A program made the position numbers and the translations under genes. Of a stretch of DNA of 64,000 nt, positions 22,995 to 33,723 are shown in pieces (position 1 is the stretch's first letter; each line of letters opens with the position of its first letter). Source of the stretch: Gentiana macrophylla (Eukaryota; Streptophyta; Magnoliopsida; Gentianales; Gentianaceae); the NCBI GenBank assembly GCA_026214975.1, contig JAOBSW010000571.1, positions 1-64,000 of the forward strand, written 5' to 3'. The notes under the pieces were generated by a model. It was not told the DNA's origin. It did no database searches and saw only the letters and a list, made by a program, of their open reading frames with translations.

Positions 22995-24190
22995 ATGAGT
23001 AAACTCAATGATATTGAGTTGAAAAGTGGAGATCTCAAGTCTAGTTTAGAAGCCCCCCCTGCGGATTTGGTGTTGAAGCCGTTACCTAAACATCTTAAGT
23101 ATGTGTTCTTAAGAGAGGGCGACAAGCTTCCTTTAATCATATCTGCCAAGCTTTCCCGCACAGAGGAAATGAAACTGATTAACGTCTTGAAGAAGAATGA
23201 AAAAGCTTTTGGTTGGCAAGTAGGAGATATCAGGGGAATATCTCCTGACATCTGCATGCACAAGATCAAGACGAATGAGGGCGCCAAGTGTGTCAGACAG
23301 CCCCAGCGAAGGCTTAACCCTCATATGCAAGAAGTCGTTAAAAAGGAAATCATTAAACTTCTGGACATGGGAATCATTTATGCCATCGCGGATAGTGAAT
23401 GGGTTTCCCCGACTCAAGTAGTTCCCAAAAAGGGTGGAATTACAATTGAAAAGAATGAGAAGGGAGAGGAAATTGCATTGAGGCTTGTTACTGGTTACAG
23501 AGTCTGCATCGATTATCGAAAGCTCAATGAGGTAACCATGAAAGATCACTTTCCCCTTCCATTCATTGACCAGATGCTCGAGCGTCTGGCGGGCACGCAT
23601 TTTACTGTTTCCTAGATGGATATTCAGGATATTTCGGATACCCATTGATCCAAATTGACCAAGAAAAGACCACCTTCACGCGCTTCTTATGGTACATTCG
23701 TGATACTGAGGCGAATGCCGTTCGGTCTCTGCAATGCCCCAGCTACATTTCAGCGATGTATGCTGGCCATCTTTGACGGGCTTGTAGAAAAGTGTATGGA
23801 GATTTTTATGGACGATTTTTCGGTTTTTGGTCAGTCTTTTGATGATTGCCTTGACAATCTTGATCAGTGTTATCCAGATGTGTGGAAAAGAACCTAGTAC
23901 TTAATTGGGAAAAATGCCATTTCATGGTAGATGAAGGAATAGTTCTTGGCCACAAGATCTCCGCCAAAGGTATAGAAGTAGATAGGGCCAAGGTAGAAGC
24001 TATTGAGAAGATGAGCTACCCTAGGAATGTTCGGGAAGTCCGAGGTTTTCTCGGACATGTCGGCTTCTATAGGAGGTTCATTCAAGATTTCTCCAAGATA
24101 GCCAAGCCCCCGCCCACTTTCTTGAAGGAAGACGTTGAGTTTAATTTTGATGAGAGCGCAAGCAAGCGTTTGAGGAGCTTAAGGATCGTT
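22995..24190 (+). pseudogene. Reverse transcriptase of element D
   Basis: A long open piece (22995-23615) covers the pol start: PPADLVLKPLPKHLKYVFL, then GDIRGISPDICMHKIKTNEG, RQPQRRLNPHMQEVVKKEII, WVSPTQVVPKKGGIT and RVCIDYRKLNEVTMKDHFPL. After a stop the next frame (23655-23897) has RRMPFGLCNAPATFQRCMLA and the catalytic FMDDFSVFG, with MDDF at 23808-23819, the form usual in Athila. The thumb region follows: FMVDEGIVLGHKISAKGIEV and VRGFLGHVGFYRRFIQDFSK. Three or more frameshifts separate these pieces. Confidence 0.9.
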
Positions 24191-24760
24191 TAATATCTGC
24201 TCCGATTCTTATATCGCCTGACTGGAACCTACCATTTGAGCTTATGTGCGACGCATCAAACTATGCTGTTGGTGCTGTTCTAGGGCAAAAGATCAAGGAA
24301 AGTTCCACCTATCTATTACGCAAGTCACACATTGAACCCCTCTCAAGTTAACTATACTACTATCGAAAAGGAACCACCGCCGTAGTCTTTGCTATGGACA
24401 AGTTTCGTGAGTTACTTGTTAGGAGCTCAAGTGATCGTGTGGGTGATCACGCCGCTTATGCGTTACTCGATGACTAAGAAAGAGGCTAAACCGCGCTTAC
24501 TACGTTGGATATTGACCTACAAGAGTTTGACGTTCAAATTAAGGACAAAAAGGGCAGTGAGAATGTAGTAGCGGATCATGTGTCTAGGATGTTAAGTGAG
24601 GAAAAGAATGAACCAGATGATATAGATCTTTACTTTCCTCTAGAGAACATCATGTTGATAGATGGCCGCTCTCCGATGTTCCATGGTATTCTTCCATTGT
24701 AAACTACCTTCATGGCCGTTATCTCGATCCGAGATGTCTTATCGAGGAGAAGAAAAAGTT
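24190..24760 (+). pseudogene. RNase H of element D
   Basis: LPFELMCDASNYAVGAVLGQ carries the first catalytic Asp. After frameshifts come degraded segments corresponding to the TTEKE and AVVFAMDKFR regions (near 24360-24410) and the end of the domain, [20 protein letters not shown] with DHVSRM (24505-24600). The frame then continues to 24700. It is continuous with RT and integrase in the usual gypsy order. Confidence 0.82.
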
Positions 24761-25940
24761 CTTCTCGGATTTAAAATATTTCGTTTGGGATGAACCTTAT
24801 CTTTTCAAGATCTCAGTAAAGATGGTTTGCTTAGGAGATGTATTCCGAATCCGAGCAACGTGACATCATTGAGCAAAGGCACGGTGGACCCACAGGAGGT
24901 CACTTTGGTCCGTGGAAAACCGTTGCTAAGATCTTTCAATCCGGTTTCTATTGGCCTACGATCTTTAAAGATACGGAAGCTTTACGTAAAGCTTGTGATA
25001 GGTGCCAAAGAACCGGTACTCGACAAAGCGTTTTGACATGCCCTTAAAACCCATCCTCGAATGCGAAGTCTTTGATGTATGGGGTATCGATTTTATGGGA
25101 CCATTCCCATCATCTTGCGGGAATAAATACATCTTAGTCTGCGTGGATTACGTGTCTAAATGGGTGGAGGCCCAAGCCACTCCTCACAATGATCATAAAA
25201 CGGTAATGAAATTTCTAAAGAAGAATATTTTCGTGAGGTTTGGATGTCCACGTGCCTTGATCAGTGATGAAGGGACGCATTTCTGCAACCGACCCTAGAG
25301 AAAGTACTCGAAAAATATGGTGTCCGGCATAAAATTGGCACACCATATCATCCGATTGACTAGTGGTCAGGTTGAAAGGAGCAAACAGAGCATTAAGAAA
25401 ATCCTGGAGAAAGCTCATTATGATCATAGGAAAAGCTGGAGTCTAAAGTTGGATGATGTCTTTGTGGGCATATCGAATCGCCTATAAGACCTATGGGTAC
25501 GCGTCACCATATCAAATGGTCTCACGGAAACCATGTCATCACGCTGTCGAGTTAGAGCATAGAGCTTATTGGGCTACAAAGTTTCGAACTTTGATTCCCA
25601 ATCTTGTGGGGAAGCATCGACTACAGCAGTTACATGAGCTGGACGAATTCAGACTCCAGGCCTATGAAAGTGCCAGGATTAGTAAGGATAAGATGAAGCT
25701 ACTCCACGATGCTAAGATTAAGAGGAGAGAATTTCATGTCGGCGAACAAGTTCTTCTATATAACTCCAGGTTACATCTGTTTCTGGAAAGTTAAGAGGAC
25801 GCGTTGGTCCGGCCCTTTCGAGATTCTCCAAATCATTCCGGAGGCGTTCTAGAACTTCGTGGTTATAGTGGTGAACCGTTTGAGTCAACGGTCAAAGATG
25901 CAAACACTATATTGGTGAACCTAAAGAGACATCTTTGAAT
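24760..25940 (+). pseudogene. Integrase of element D
   Basis: The zinc-binding region shows IIEQRHGGPTGGHFGPWKTV, then SGFYWPTIFKDTEALRKACD and RCQRTGT. The core reads [20 protein letters not shown] (first Asp), [20 protein letters not shown], and [18 protein letters not shown] (second Asp). After frameshifts the Glu region, SWSLKLDD-like residues and AYWATKFRTL follow, and the C-terminal module DKMKLLHDAKIKRREFHVGE with QVLLYNSRLHLF. Matching segments occur in AB, showing that D and AB are related but distinct. The pieces are split by about four frameshifts. Confidence 0.9.
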
Positions 25941-26283
25941 GTTAAATTTTCGATATTCTCGGATGTGGTGTTACTCGTGTCGAAGAATTTGACGAGTTAT
26001 CACCCGACTTGTTCTCCGAGGATGACGGTAGTGATCCGTCTGAAGAAGTTCTAGCGGTGTAGTCTTTGATATGGAAGAGTTAGAAAGGGCGACAACTTAA
26101 GCGTCATCGAGGAGTCGGAGGAGAAAGAACACAACTATGGGGAAACTTAAGAAGGTTTGGAGAGCTTTCAAAGATTTCACCCCATGTGTGAGATGTTGTT
26201 TCGCAGCCACACTCTTGATCGGAGCTACACGAGGTAGTGGTGGCGAAAGGTTAAATGGCCTGATCCAGCCGAGCTTACAATGT
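25941..26283 (+). pseudogene. Conserved pol tail or small ORF after integrase, element D
   Basis: Frames here encode an acidic stretch (PDLFSEDDGSDPSEE), then from an ATG at 26137 MGKLKKVWRAFKDFTPCVRC with CFAATLL, and in a shifted frame KWPDPAEL just before the hairpin motif at 26284. Element AB has the same series: acidic stretch, basic VW-x-x-F stretch, a Cys cluster (LTCCCG), then KPKWPDPG and a stop. Conservation between two elements suggests it is translated, either as the pol C-terminus or as a small separate product. Function unknown. Confidence 0.55.
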
Positions 26284-26329
26284 GTCGAGCTAACGACATT
26301 AACCAAAAGCGCCACTAGGGGCAACCTAG
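26284..26329 (+). ncRNA. Post-pol two-hairpin motif, element D copy 1
   Basis: GTCG-AGCTAA-CGAC, then ACCAAAAGCGC, then CTAGG-GGCAA-CCTAG. Both stems are fully paired. See the AB and E copies for compensatory changes. Confidence 0.6.
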
Positions 26330-26440
26330 ATATCGTTCTTTTAGTTATTTTGTTTTATGCTTTGATAGTGTTAGTATTTAAGTTTAGTTTATTCGATTTT
26401 AGCCTTATTAAGTTTTTGTTTTTATCTCATCGAGTTAGTT

Positions 26441-26821
26441 GTGCTTCCTAGATATGGATTTCGGTGTTCACCGGAGGAGTTACCTTCCTTGGGAGGATTC
26501 CACTCATTCTTTGTAGATGACGGGCCGGGAGGAACCATCGTTTTGCACGTAGATTTTGACATTAGTACCGCGTCAAGACGGTCACCTATGTTCTCATTGT
26601 TCCCCGTTGTTCGGGAGGTGGAGACTTTACTACCGAGGAGTTACAGCGGCTCTAGGATCCCTTACACCATCCTCAATGATCCGATCTTCGACAGATTTAG
26701 CGCTAGGCCGCAAGCCGAGCACTTTCGAGGTGTTGATGTATTTGGTGAGGACTGGGGTTTACAAGATGAGTATGATTTCCCTCCGGCGATTGACATGCTC
26801 CGCCGCCTCATTCGAAAGTGA
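26441..26821 (+). CDS. Hypothetical ORF between the two hairpin motifs of element D
   Basis: An open frame of about 126 codons reads GFRCSPEELPSLGGFHSFFV, DDGPGGTIVLHVDFDIST and later FRGVDVFGEDWGLQDEYDFP. There is no ATG at its start in this frame (GTG at 26441; an ATG at 26454 is in a different frame), so it may be a frameshifted or spliced piece. I do not recognise a domain. It is bracketed by two copies of the two-hairpin motif (26284 and 26868), as though the segment between them had been inserted or duplicated. No equivalent is seen in AB, C or E. Confidence 0.4.
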   Translation: MLPRYGFRCSPEELPSLGGFHSFFVDDGPGGTIVLHVDFDISTASRRSPMFSLFPVVREVETLLPRSYSGSRIPYTILNDPIFDRFSARPQAEHFRGVDVFGEDWGLQDEYDFPPAIDMLRRLIRK

Positions 26822-26867
26822 TCGATTGGTCGGACATTTATGATGACTAGCGTTCTTAGGATGTTTC

Positions 26868-26912
26868 GTCGAGCAAACGACGTAAAACAAAAATGCGAGT
26901 GAGGAGGCAACC
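26868..26912 (+). ncRNA. Post-pol two-hairpin motif, element D copy 2
   Basis: GTCG-AGCAAA-CGAC, then AAAACAAAAATGCG, then a weakened second part ending GGAGGCAACC. The first stem is intact. This is a second copy 584 bp after the first. Confidence 0.55.
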
Positions 26913-27063
26913 ATTTGTTTTCCATTTGTTTTTATTTATTAGTAATTTTGTACTTCATTTGCTTTTTATTTGTATTTTTGAGGATTTATATAAGTTTAAT
27001 AAGAAAGGAAATTTTGAATTTGATGTGTATGGGAATTTTATGATTTTTGCACTTAAAGCTGCG

Positions 27064-27292
27064 TGGGACGCCCGCCCGTAACTCGACGCGCCGTCCGCCG
27101 CTTGACCAATTTTAGGACGAAAGCGCCCACTAAGCCTGGACGCCCGTCTGCTTTATTCCCTCCAATCCTGTATGTGATTTCAAATCTTGGACGAGCGTCT
27201 AATAAACTGGACGCCCGTCCAGTTCATCTGATTTTCCAGTGGACGCCCGTCCACTGAGTTGGACGAGCGTCCAACCTCTGTCTATATATACC
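27064..27292 (+). promoter_or_regulatory. Internal promoter-like module of element D (CpG palindrome array plus TATA)
   Basis: Variants of GGACGCCCGTCC and GGACGAGCGTCC start at 27189, 27209, 27241 and 27261 with further degenerate copies from 27064. A TATA box CTATATATACC follows at 27282-27292. The LTR of the same element has the same layout. The ORF downstream starts at 27874, after an apparent 5' leader with a GGTAAGT donor (about 27590) and a T-rich stretch ending GGTTTAG (27861-27870). Confidence 0.55.
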
Positions 27293-27873
27293 CCATCATC
27301 GAGTGAACCCTCACTTTATCAGAATTTCAAAACGCAAAAACGGTTTCTCTCCCTCCTTTTGCCCTAAAATCGTCGATTCTAAACCATTTCGAGCGATTCA
27401 AAGTGCTATAGGCCGCCCTTGATACCCTCTCTTTGATTTTCATAACCAAATCCCCCAACACACGATATTTTTGGAGAATCAGGACCCACTTCAGTCCGAC
27501 TTTTTGAGAGAAAAATCCGATTTTGGGAGCCAATTTGGTGTTGTTTGGACTAATCTTCATCTCGATCAGCATCTACTCACCCTACTTGGTAAGTTAGTAA
27601 CAACTTTTCTGGATTTCATTCACGTTTTTGTGAGTTCGATCTTTGAGTCGGCTCGTTTTCTTGAATGTCACCTTAATTTGTTTTTTTTTTCTGGTTTTGG
27701 TGTTTCTTTCTGCTCTGTTTTGGTGATGTGGTGTTGTGATGGGTGATGAATGGGTTGTTTGGTGATGATTATGGATGTGGTTTGTGGTTTGGTTGATTTG
27801 AAATCCCGCTTTGGATGATAAACGGGTATCCTTTGTGCACATTTGGATTGTTTGGTTTAGACTAGGCGTGGAA
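27293..27873 (+). other. Putative 5' leader and intron of the third ORF of element D
   Basis: No coding signal. The stretch after the TATA box resembles a plant transcript leader (A/C-rich, then TTTCTCTCCCTCC). CTTGGTAAGTTAG near 27586-27598 is a good splice donor, and TTTGGTTTAG at 27861-27870 with upstream T-rich sequence is a plausible acceptor four bases before the ATG of the ORF. This is inference from splice-site look only. Confidence 0.35.
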
Positions 27874-29365
27874 ATGGTTCATAAGAAGGCAGTTGTGAAG
27901 AGGCATGGTAAGGAAGTGGCCCGGGAGGCGGGGAAGAAGCGTAAAGAGATTGACCCTACCTTAGTTGATCCTAACCGGGGTGTGAGTATTCGTGAGCAAC
28001 CCCCTAGAGCCACCCAAACTAGGGCAACCTTACGAGATGAGCCAACCTCGGAGTCTGAGACGGATGATGATGTGCCTTTAGTACGGATGCCGAGAGTTCA
28101 GAGAGGTGGAGGTTCGTCTAGGGCTGAGGAAACGGTCGAGGCTACCCGGGAAGAGGAGCCAGTTGTACCTAGGGCAGCCCCTCCTAGAAAGAAGTTTAAA
28201 ACCGTTGCCCCGATGCCATTGCCTCGTCGATTCGTGAACCCTAGAGCTCATGAAGTTTATACCAAACACTACTTTTCGAGAAACATGTTGGTTGAGAGGG
28301 CTATTTTGGAGGCGAAGGTCGATTCGGGGTTCGTTAAGTTGCTTAAGGATAGGAAATGGGAAGCCTTGATGACAATCCCGACTACCCCGGTGAATAGCTC
28401 CCTAGTTCGGGAATTTTATGCAAACTGTTCGGAAACCGACTTGGGGACAAAGGTAGTCGTGGTTCGAGGGGTGGAAGTTCCCTTTACACCGGAGGTGATT
28501 AATCGGAAATACAACTTAGCGGCTTTCGAGGGTCGGGATTATAAGGAGGAGATTGTGCATATGCGAGTTTGGGGACAGGATCCTTTGGAGGAGTTGAGAT
28601 TGAGAGTTTGCCCGGATGTGGCCTGGACGTTGAGACCGGAGGAGACCGGAAGGAGTTGGTTACCACGACTGGACGGAGGATTGGAAGGTCCAGTGTCGAT
28701 TCATTCGTAATCGGTTGTTGCCTAAGAACAACTTGACACATTTTCATATAGGTGACCTGGGAGTGTTGTATGCGTTGACATTTGGTTTGAATGTGGATGT
28801 GGGGACGAGCTTTGTATGACGAGATCTCGATCAATGAGAAGGTTTATACACGGAGCTTGATCATACCTCATTTGATCCACGCTTGTGTCTCGATGCCGTG
28901 TGCCTCGAGTTTGGGGCGGATCATAAACCGAAGAACCCTAGGCCTATCAGAGGGAAAAGAGTAAGCCCTCGGGACATTTCGAGCCGGAGGCACCTACGGA
29001 GCCTGGTTCATCGGCAAAGCACTCGTGCATCCTCCCTTCCTCCTTTATCTCCCGCCGCCAGGATGCGGTTAAGCATGGCCAATAGTTTCCGGGAATGGCT
29101 CGGTGATATTCGGGATACACAGACCAACTTTTGACGATTCTTGATTGCATCCGTGAGGGCCGGCAACCGAGGATGACAGAATCTTCAATCCGAGCTCCGT
29201 TGATTATCTTTTATCGATGAGATTGAGCGGGTCATTGCGGATGCTTTACACGACTCGAGTCATCTTGGATGAGAGCAGCAACTGACTCGGCGGCTAGAGG
29301 CTACGGCACCACCTTCCCGGACCTCCTCCGATCCTCCGGTGATGATTCTGCGCCCCGAGCCAACC
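27874..29365 (+). pseudogene. Third ORF of element D (env-position, plant transposon protein-like)
   Basis: The first ATG in frame is 27874 (MVHKKAVVKRHGKEVAREAG); the frame is open to 28710, 278 codons. The N-terminal third is basic and then Ser/Glu-rich and disordered-looking (TSESETDDDVPLVR). The folded part reads RRFVNPRAHEVYTKHYFSRN, then FVKLLKDRKWEALMTIPTTP, LVREFYANCSE and GVEVPFTPEVINRKYNLAAF. This matches the pattern I know from plant 'putative plant transposon protein' domains found after pol in Athila-like elements. Similarity continues in other frames to about 29365 (FIRNRLLPKNNLTHFHIGDL; REWLGDIRDTQTNF). No signal peptide or membrane segment is seen, so envelope function is not supported. 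Confidence 0.7.
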
Positions 29366-30836
29366 TTGATCTTATTTTGTCTATTTTTACATTGGTTGTT
29401 TTGTATTGACATTTTTACTTCTACGGTTCGTTGTAATTTTGATATTGCTACTATTTATTTTCGATGGACCTTGTAAGCCATAAGGCGGCGTACTTTCATT
29501 TCAAGCTGTGTTTCAACTTTACGGATGTATTGAGTGCTCTCACTTTGATTTATCTTTATTTTTGATATCTCTTTTCATGTTGGTATGACTCCCCGTTTTC
29601 CCCGAGATGGTTCCATGTTGTCTAAGATGTGCAGGTATCTACGTTGTCTGGTTGTACATTCGTGGTATCATTATGAAGGCTCCGGCCTGACCGACGATTC
29701 GAGTTTCGATTTAAATCAGCTAAGTCTTTTCTTTTTCTTTCGTTTTGCACAACATGAGGACATGTTGATTTTTAAGTGTGGGGGAGGGGAATGTTTCGAT
29801 ATGTATCTACACATTTGTTTATTTCGTAATGTTTCTATGCAAATGAGCTAAAATGAGCTAAAACCCAGGGTTTCCGACACTGTTGTTTTTGTTTTGTCCC
29901 GAGTAGGCAATACATGTTAATGTTCTTCGTTTTCGATAGTCATCTATGCTACGTATCATATATTTGGTAAGTTAGATGTTTCACCTGACACTATTTTTCA
30001 CAAGCCATAGTGAATGATGAGCTATTTTTATAAGGTTATACCCCGTTTTGGATTAGTAGTTTTTGATTTTCTTATAAGTCATGTGCTTAGTGCTACGTAT
30101 ATATCGTGAGATTTATGGTAGTTTGTATTTAGTTCCGTAGTATGAGGTACTGTGAATATCTAAGGTTTGAATGTGATAAGCAACACGTAGCTATTGTCAA
30201 ATTGAAAAAGTTGAATTAATAGTGAAATTATTGGGTGTGTCGGAAGCTAGTCGATGATTTGAGTGAGATAGGGTATACCACGTATGTCCTCTACCACTAT
30301 GATGACTAAAAGCTCACGACAGTCAGAAGAAGCTGCCTTATGATTGGAGTAAGGTAGGGTATTATCTCGAAATGTCCTATTCTGCTATGACAGGGCAAGA
30401 GCTCATTCTGATGTGTGTTTTAAGTGAAAAGTTAAATCAAATCAAGCGATAAAGTGTTATGAAATGTATATAAGACTCAGTTATCGTTTGTCTTATCCCC
30501 AGATAAAACTGACAGATATGTTGTAGGGATTATCCTCTGAGTATCTCAGAAAGGCCCTAGATATATTCGATCATTCTTTTCGGGATATATCACGTTTGTA
30601 GGGTGCATCTTATGAGTGTCCTTTATTACTAGTCTACAAGGGGGTATTAGCTAGTTTTGCTTTGAGTTTCTCGAGTTTGGATATAGTGGAAGTTTATTAT
30701 GGCTATGCACACGCACAAGGGTGAACTTCTGATTTATTGGATATGTGTTATGCACGTTTAGATGCCTGTTTTTCTCTCGAGCCTAACTTTTGTTTTGTTT
30801 TGCTCGGGACGAGCAAAAGCTTAAGTGTGGGGGAGT
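29366..30836 (+). other. 3' non-coding module of element D with internal and terminal polypurine tracts
   Basis: At 29750-29767 a stem CAACATG-AGGA-CATGTTG is followed by AAGTGTGGGGGAGGGG (29774-29789), an internal polypurine tract. A twice-repeated block (30253-30319 and 30339-30413) holds GATAGGGTATACCACGTATG and TAGGGTATTATCTCGAAATG, each followed by a TCCT-CTATGA segment. A block with GATATGTTGTAGGGATTATC lies at 30491-30536. The end has hairpin GCTCG-GGA-CGAGC (30802-30814) and the terminal tract AAGTGTGGGGGAGT (30823-30836). No gene seen. Confidence 0.75.
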
Positions 30837-32410
30837 TGTTAAGGGTGAATTTATACGATTTATAATGCTATATTCTATGATATTTTTCCCCGTAATTGTA
30901 CTAAATTGCATAAGAAACGAGGGTTTAATGGATATATTGAGCAAATGAGATTTTAGAAGAGTTAATCGCAAAATAGGTTGATTTATGTGTTTTAATTGTG
31001 ATTTTATGATTATTTGAGCATCATTACATTTTGCGATGTTTTTATGTGTTATAGATACATCTTTGGAGGCTCAAAAGATGATCAAAGGTTGATTAAGTTC
31101 GAGCTAATTGATGATAAAAGAGATAATGAAGAAGTGGGATAGAGATAGAAGAGATAAAGATCAATAAATCAAAATCGATCATATCAAACTGGCGTCCAGT
31201 ATCTCCGTCCAGTGGACGGGCGTCTGATGCAGTTGGACGAGCGTCCAGGGTGTCATCTTTGATTCAGAAGTTTGGACGCTGGAGTGGGACGCTGGATGGA
31301 CGGCGCCTGGTCATGACTCGGCCCGATTCAAGTTTTATTGAAGAGTGGACGGGCGTTCAAGGTTTCAGACGGGCGTCCGGTGGCCGACTTAGCAGAACCG
31401 ACTTTAAAATCTATATATAGTCGGCTGTTTTCTCCACAATAGGAGATCATACACACATTATTCAAAACCCTAAACCTAGGGGCGGCTTTAGGCTGCGTTT
31501 TTCATCTTTTTATTCCTATTTTCATGCTCTTAATTTAGATTAAACACTAGTTACTTTCTATGTACTTTTTCGCAAATTTGAGTTCTTTGAGGATGTTCAG
31601 AGGCTAAAAGCTTCATCAAACGAGTATTGTGAAGCCGTCCCAAAGAATTGTTGATTTCGTTTTCTTTGATCATCTTGTGAGTTTTTAATAAAGGTTGTTT
31701 CTTATTCATGTTTATTCATGTTTAATTTGCTTTTATATCGGAAGATATGCATGTGTTGATTGTTTATTGTTGATGGAAGTCTTAATAAACCCTAGATCAC
31801 CATGAATAAGAATAGTAATTCGAATCTATAATAACGGAAGTTAATAGGTCCGATTACTAGGTTATAAACACAAAGTTTGCACCTTTGATTATTAAACGCG
31901 TTAATCTCACATCGGAAGATAATAGATTGATAGATGAACTTTCTAAGGAATTAGGGTTCATGTCTAGGTAAGGTGAAACCACAATCTGAATAAAAGCGCA
32001 ATATAATCGAGATGGGAATCAATGCTTGTTGGATAGGTGGATCAATCCTCGTTTGCTCGTTATAAATTTGATTTAAATCCTTAAAAGCTTGAATTTGTCT
32101 AGTTAGTTTACTTTTATCCGCATCTTAGATTAGTTAGTTTAAATTGGTTCATGACTCGTATCTTTCACGGCTTTAGATCATCTCTTCTTGTCGCTTTTAC
32201 GTTTTAGTTAAAGTTTAATTTCTGATTTGTTTAGTTTTATCCGTTATTTAGCTTAGTAATCGTGACATAGGTTAGTTAGATAAAACTAGAAACCACAATC
32301 GTTTAGTTCCCCGTAAGATCGACCCGGCATTAGCCTCCATACTACGATCCTTATACTTGAGGTTAACCGGATTATTACTTGTTTATTTTGTGTTGATAAA
32401 ATCCGTGACA
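30837..32410 (+). repeat. 3' LTR of element D
   Basis: Starts TGTTAAGGG and ends CCGTGACA, followed by the CTTTG duplication. TATA box near 31410. The CpG palindromes at 31190-31385 are cleaner here than in the 5' copy (for example GGACGGGCGTC at 31214 and GGACGAGCGTCC at 31235, 21 bp apart). Confidence 0.92.
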
Positions 32411-33300
32411 CTTTGCCATAAACCATTTGGAAGGGTGACGTGCCCATCGGGGTCTTGAATGCAGTATGATAAGCCCACAACGCGTCATCCAACTTAAGAC
32501 TCCAATTAGATCGATTATTGTTCACGGTCTTCTCCAAAATTCTTTTCAGGCTCGGTTGCTTACCTCGACTTGGCCACTAGTTTGAGGATGATAGGGTGTA
32601 CCAATCTTATGTTTGACAACATACTTCTCAAGGATCTTGTCAAGCGGCGCATTGCAAAAGTGAGTACCTTCATCACTAATGAGTGCTCTCGGACGCGAAT
32701 CTAGTAAAGATATTCTTTGCAAGAATTTCTTTACAACCTTGTGATCATTAGTTTGAGTAGCTATGGCCTCGACCCACTTTGAAACATAATCCACATGCAG
32801 GCGAGGATATACTTATTACCACATGAGGATGGAAAGGGTCCCATAAAATCTATGCCCCATACATCGAAAACTTCGCATTCAAGAATGGGCTTAAGTGGCA
32901 TTTCCATCCGACTACTCTCGCCGCCCGATTCTCTCGGCACCTATCACAACCTTTACAAAAGGCTTCTGCGTCTTTAAACAGAGTCGGACAGTAGAATCCA
33001 GCTTGAAGGATCTTTGCAACCGTCTTTGGTGTTCCATAGTGACTTCCGGTAGGACCATTTATGGCATTGTTCTAAGATATCCCACTCGATCATGCTCAGG
33101 AACACACCTTGAAGCAAACCATCCTTACAGACCTTGAACAAATAAGGATCTTCCCATACGAGATATTTGAGATCAGAAAAGAACTTTTTCCTCTCCTGAT
33201 ACGTCATATCCTCTAAATGACCACTCGCTAAATAGTTGACGTAGTCAGCATACCACGGCCTAACCGTTTCAAGCTTCATCAATAATTGCTCGACCGGAAA
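32411..33300 (-). pseudogene. Integrase N-terminus and core, element AB
   Basis: Reading leftwards on the minus strand: a zinc-binding region within WDILEQCHKWSYRKSLWNTK-type residues, then DRFCKG-like Cys residues near 32950, then [14 protein letters not shown] residues near 32850. The core reads [20 protein letters not shown], then [20 protein letters not shown] (second Asp), [20 protein letters not shown] (Glu) and [20 protein letters not shown] with SPFQMVYGK at the border of element D. The rest lies at 17983 and below. Several frameshifts are present. Confidence 0.88.
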
Positions 33301-33723
33301 TCAATGCCTATATCATTGTGATTCTCGCACCCTCATTTACTAAGCGAGATAAATGATCACCACAATATTCTCACTACCTTTCTTATCTTTAATCACAAGG
33401 TCAAACTCTTGTAGAATTAAAATCCATCTAAGTAACCTTGGTTTGGCATCTGCTTTATCCATAAGGTAGCGTAAAGCTGCATGATCTGTCCATACAATCA
33501 CTTGAGAACCTAGAAGATAGCTTCTAAACTTGTCAATGGCAAAGACGACGGCTAAGAATTCCTTCTCAGTCGTATTATAATTGCATTGAGCCGGGTTCAA
33601 GGTGCGGCTCGCATAATAAATGGGCTAAACCTTTTATCAACTCTTTGACCTAAAAGCGTTGCTCACGGCGTAATTAGAGGCATCGCACATCAACTCGAAA
33701 GGCTTGGTCCGGTCAAGGTGCAA
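33301..33723 (-). pseudogene. RNase H of element AB
   Basis: The minus-strand ORF 33600-33340 reads [20 protein letters not shown], then [20 protein letters not shown] and [20 protein letters not shown], ending [15 protein letters not shown]. It is the central and C-terminal RNase H, with TTEKE and the catalytic Asp in WTDHAAL. The upstream part, near 33660, matches the CDASNYAVGAVLGQR region in another frame. It is less degraded than the same domain in element D. Confidence 0.86.

Larger units (their letters stand above)
17984..32410 (+). mobile_element. Athila-like Ty3/gypsy element D, nested in the integrase of AB
   Basis: LTRs 17984-19565 and 30837-32410, perfect 5-bp duplication CTTTG (17979-17983 and 32411-32415), a tRNA-Asp-type PBS and a terminal polypurine tract define a 14.4-kb element. 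Contents in order: leader, gag, protease, RT, RNase H, integrase, a small ORF between two copies of a hairpin motif, a promoter-like CpG array with TATA box, a third long ORF, an internal polypurine tract, a conserved 3' module. Reading frames are broken at many points. Removing it restores the MVYGK-ACHLPVELEH reading of its host's integrase. Confidence 0.94.

Noticed and set aside
27874..29365. A retroviral-type envelope gene
   Set aside because: It lies in the env position but I see no signal peptide, membrane anchor or cleavage site; the residues fit a plant transposon-associated domain.
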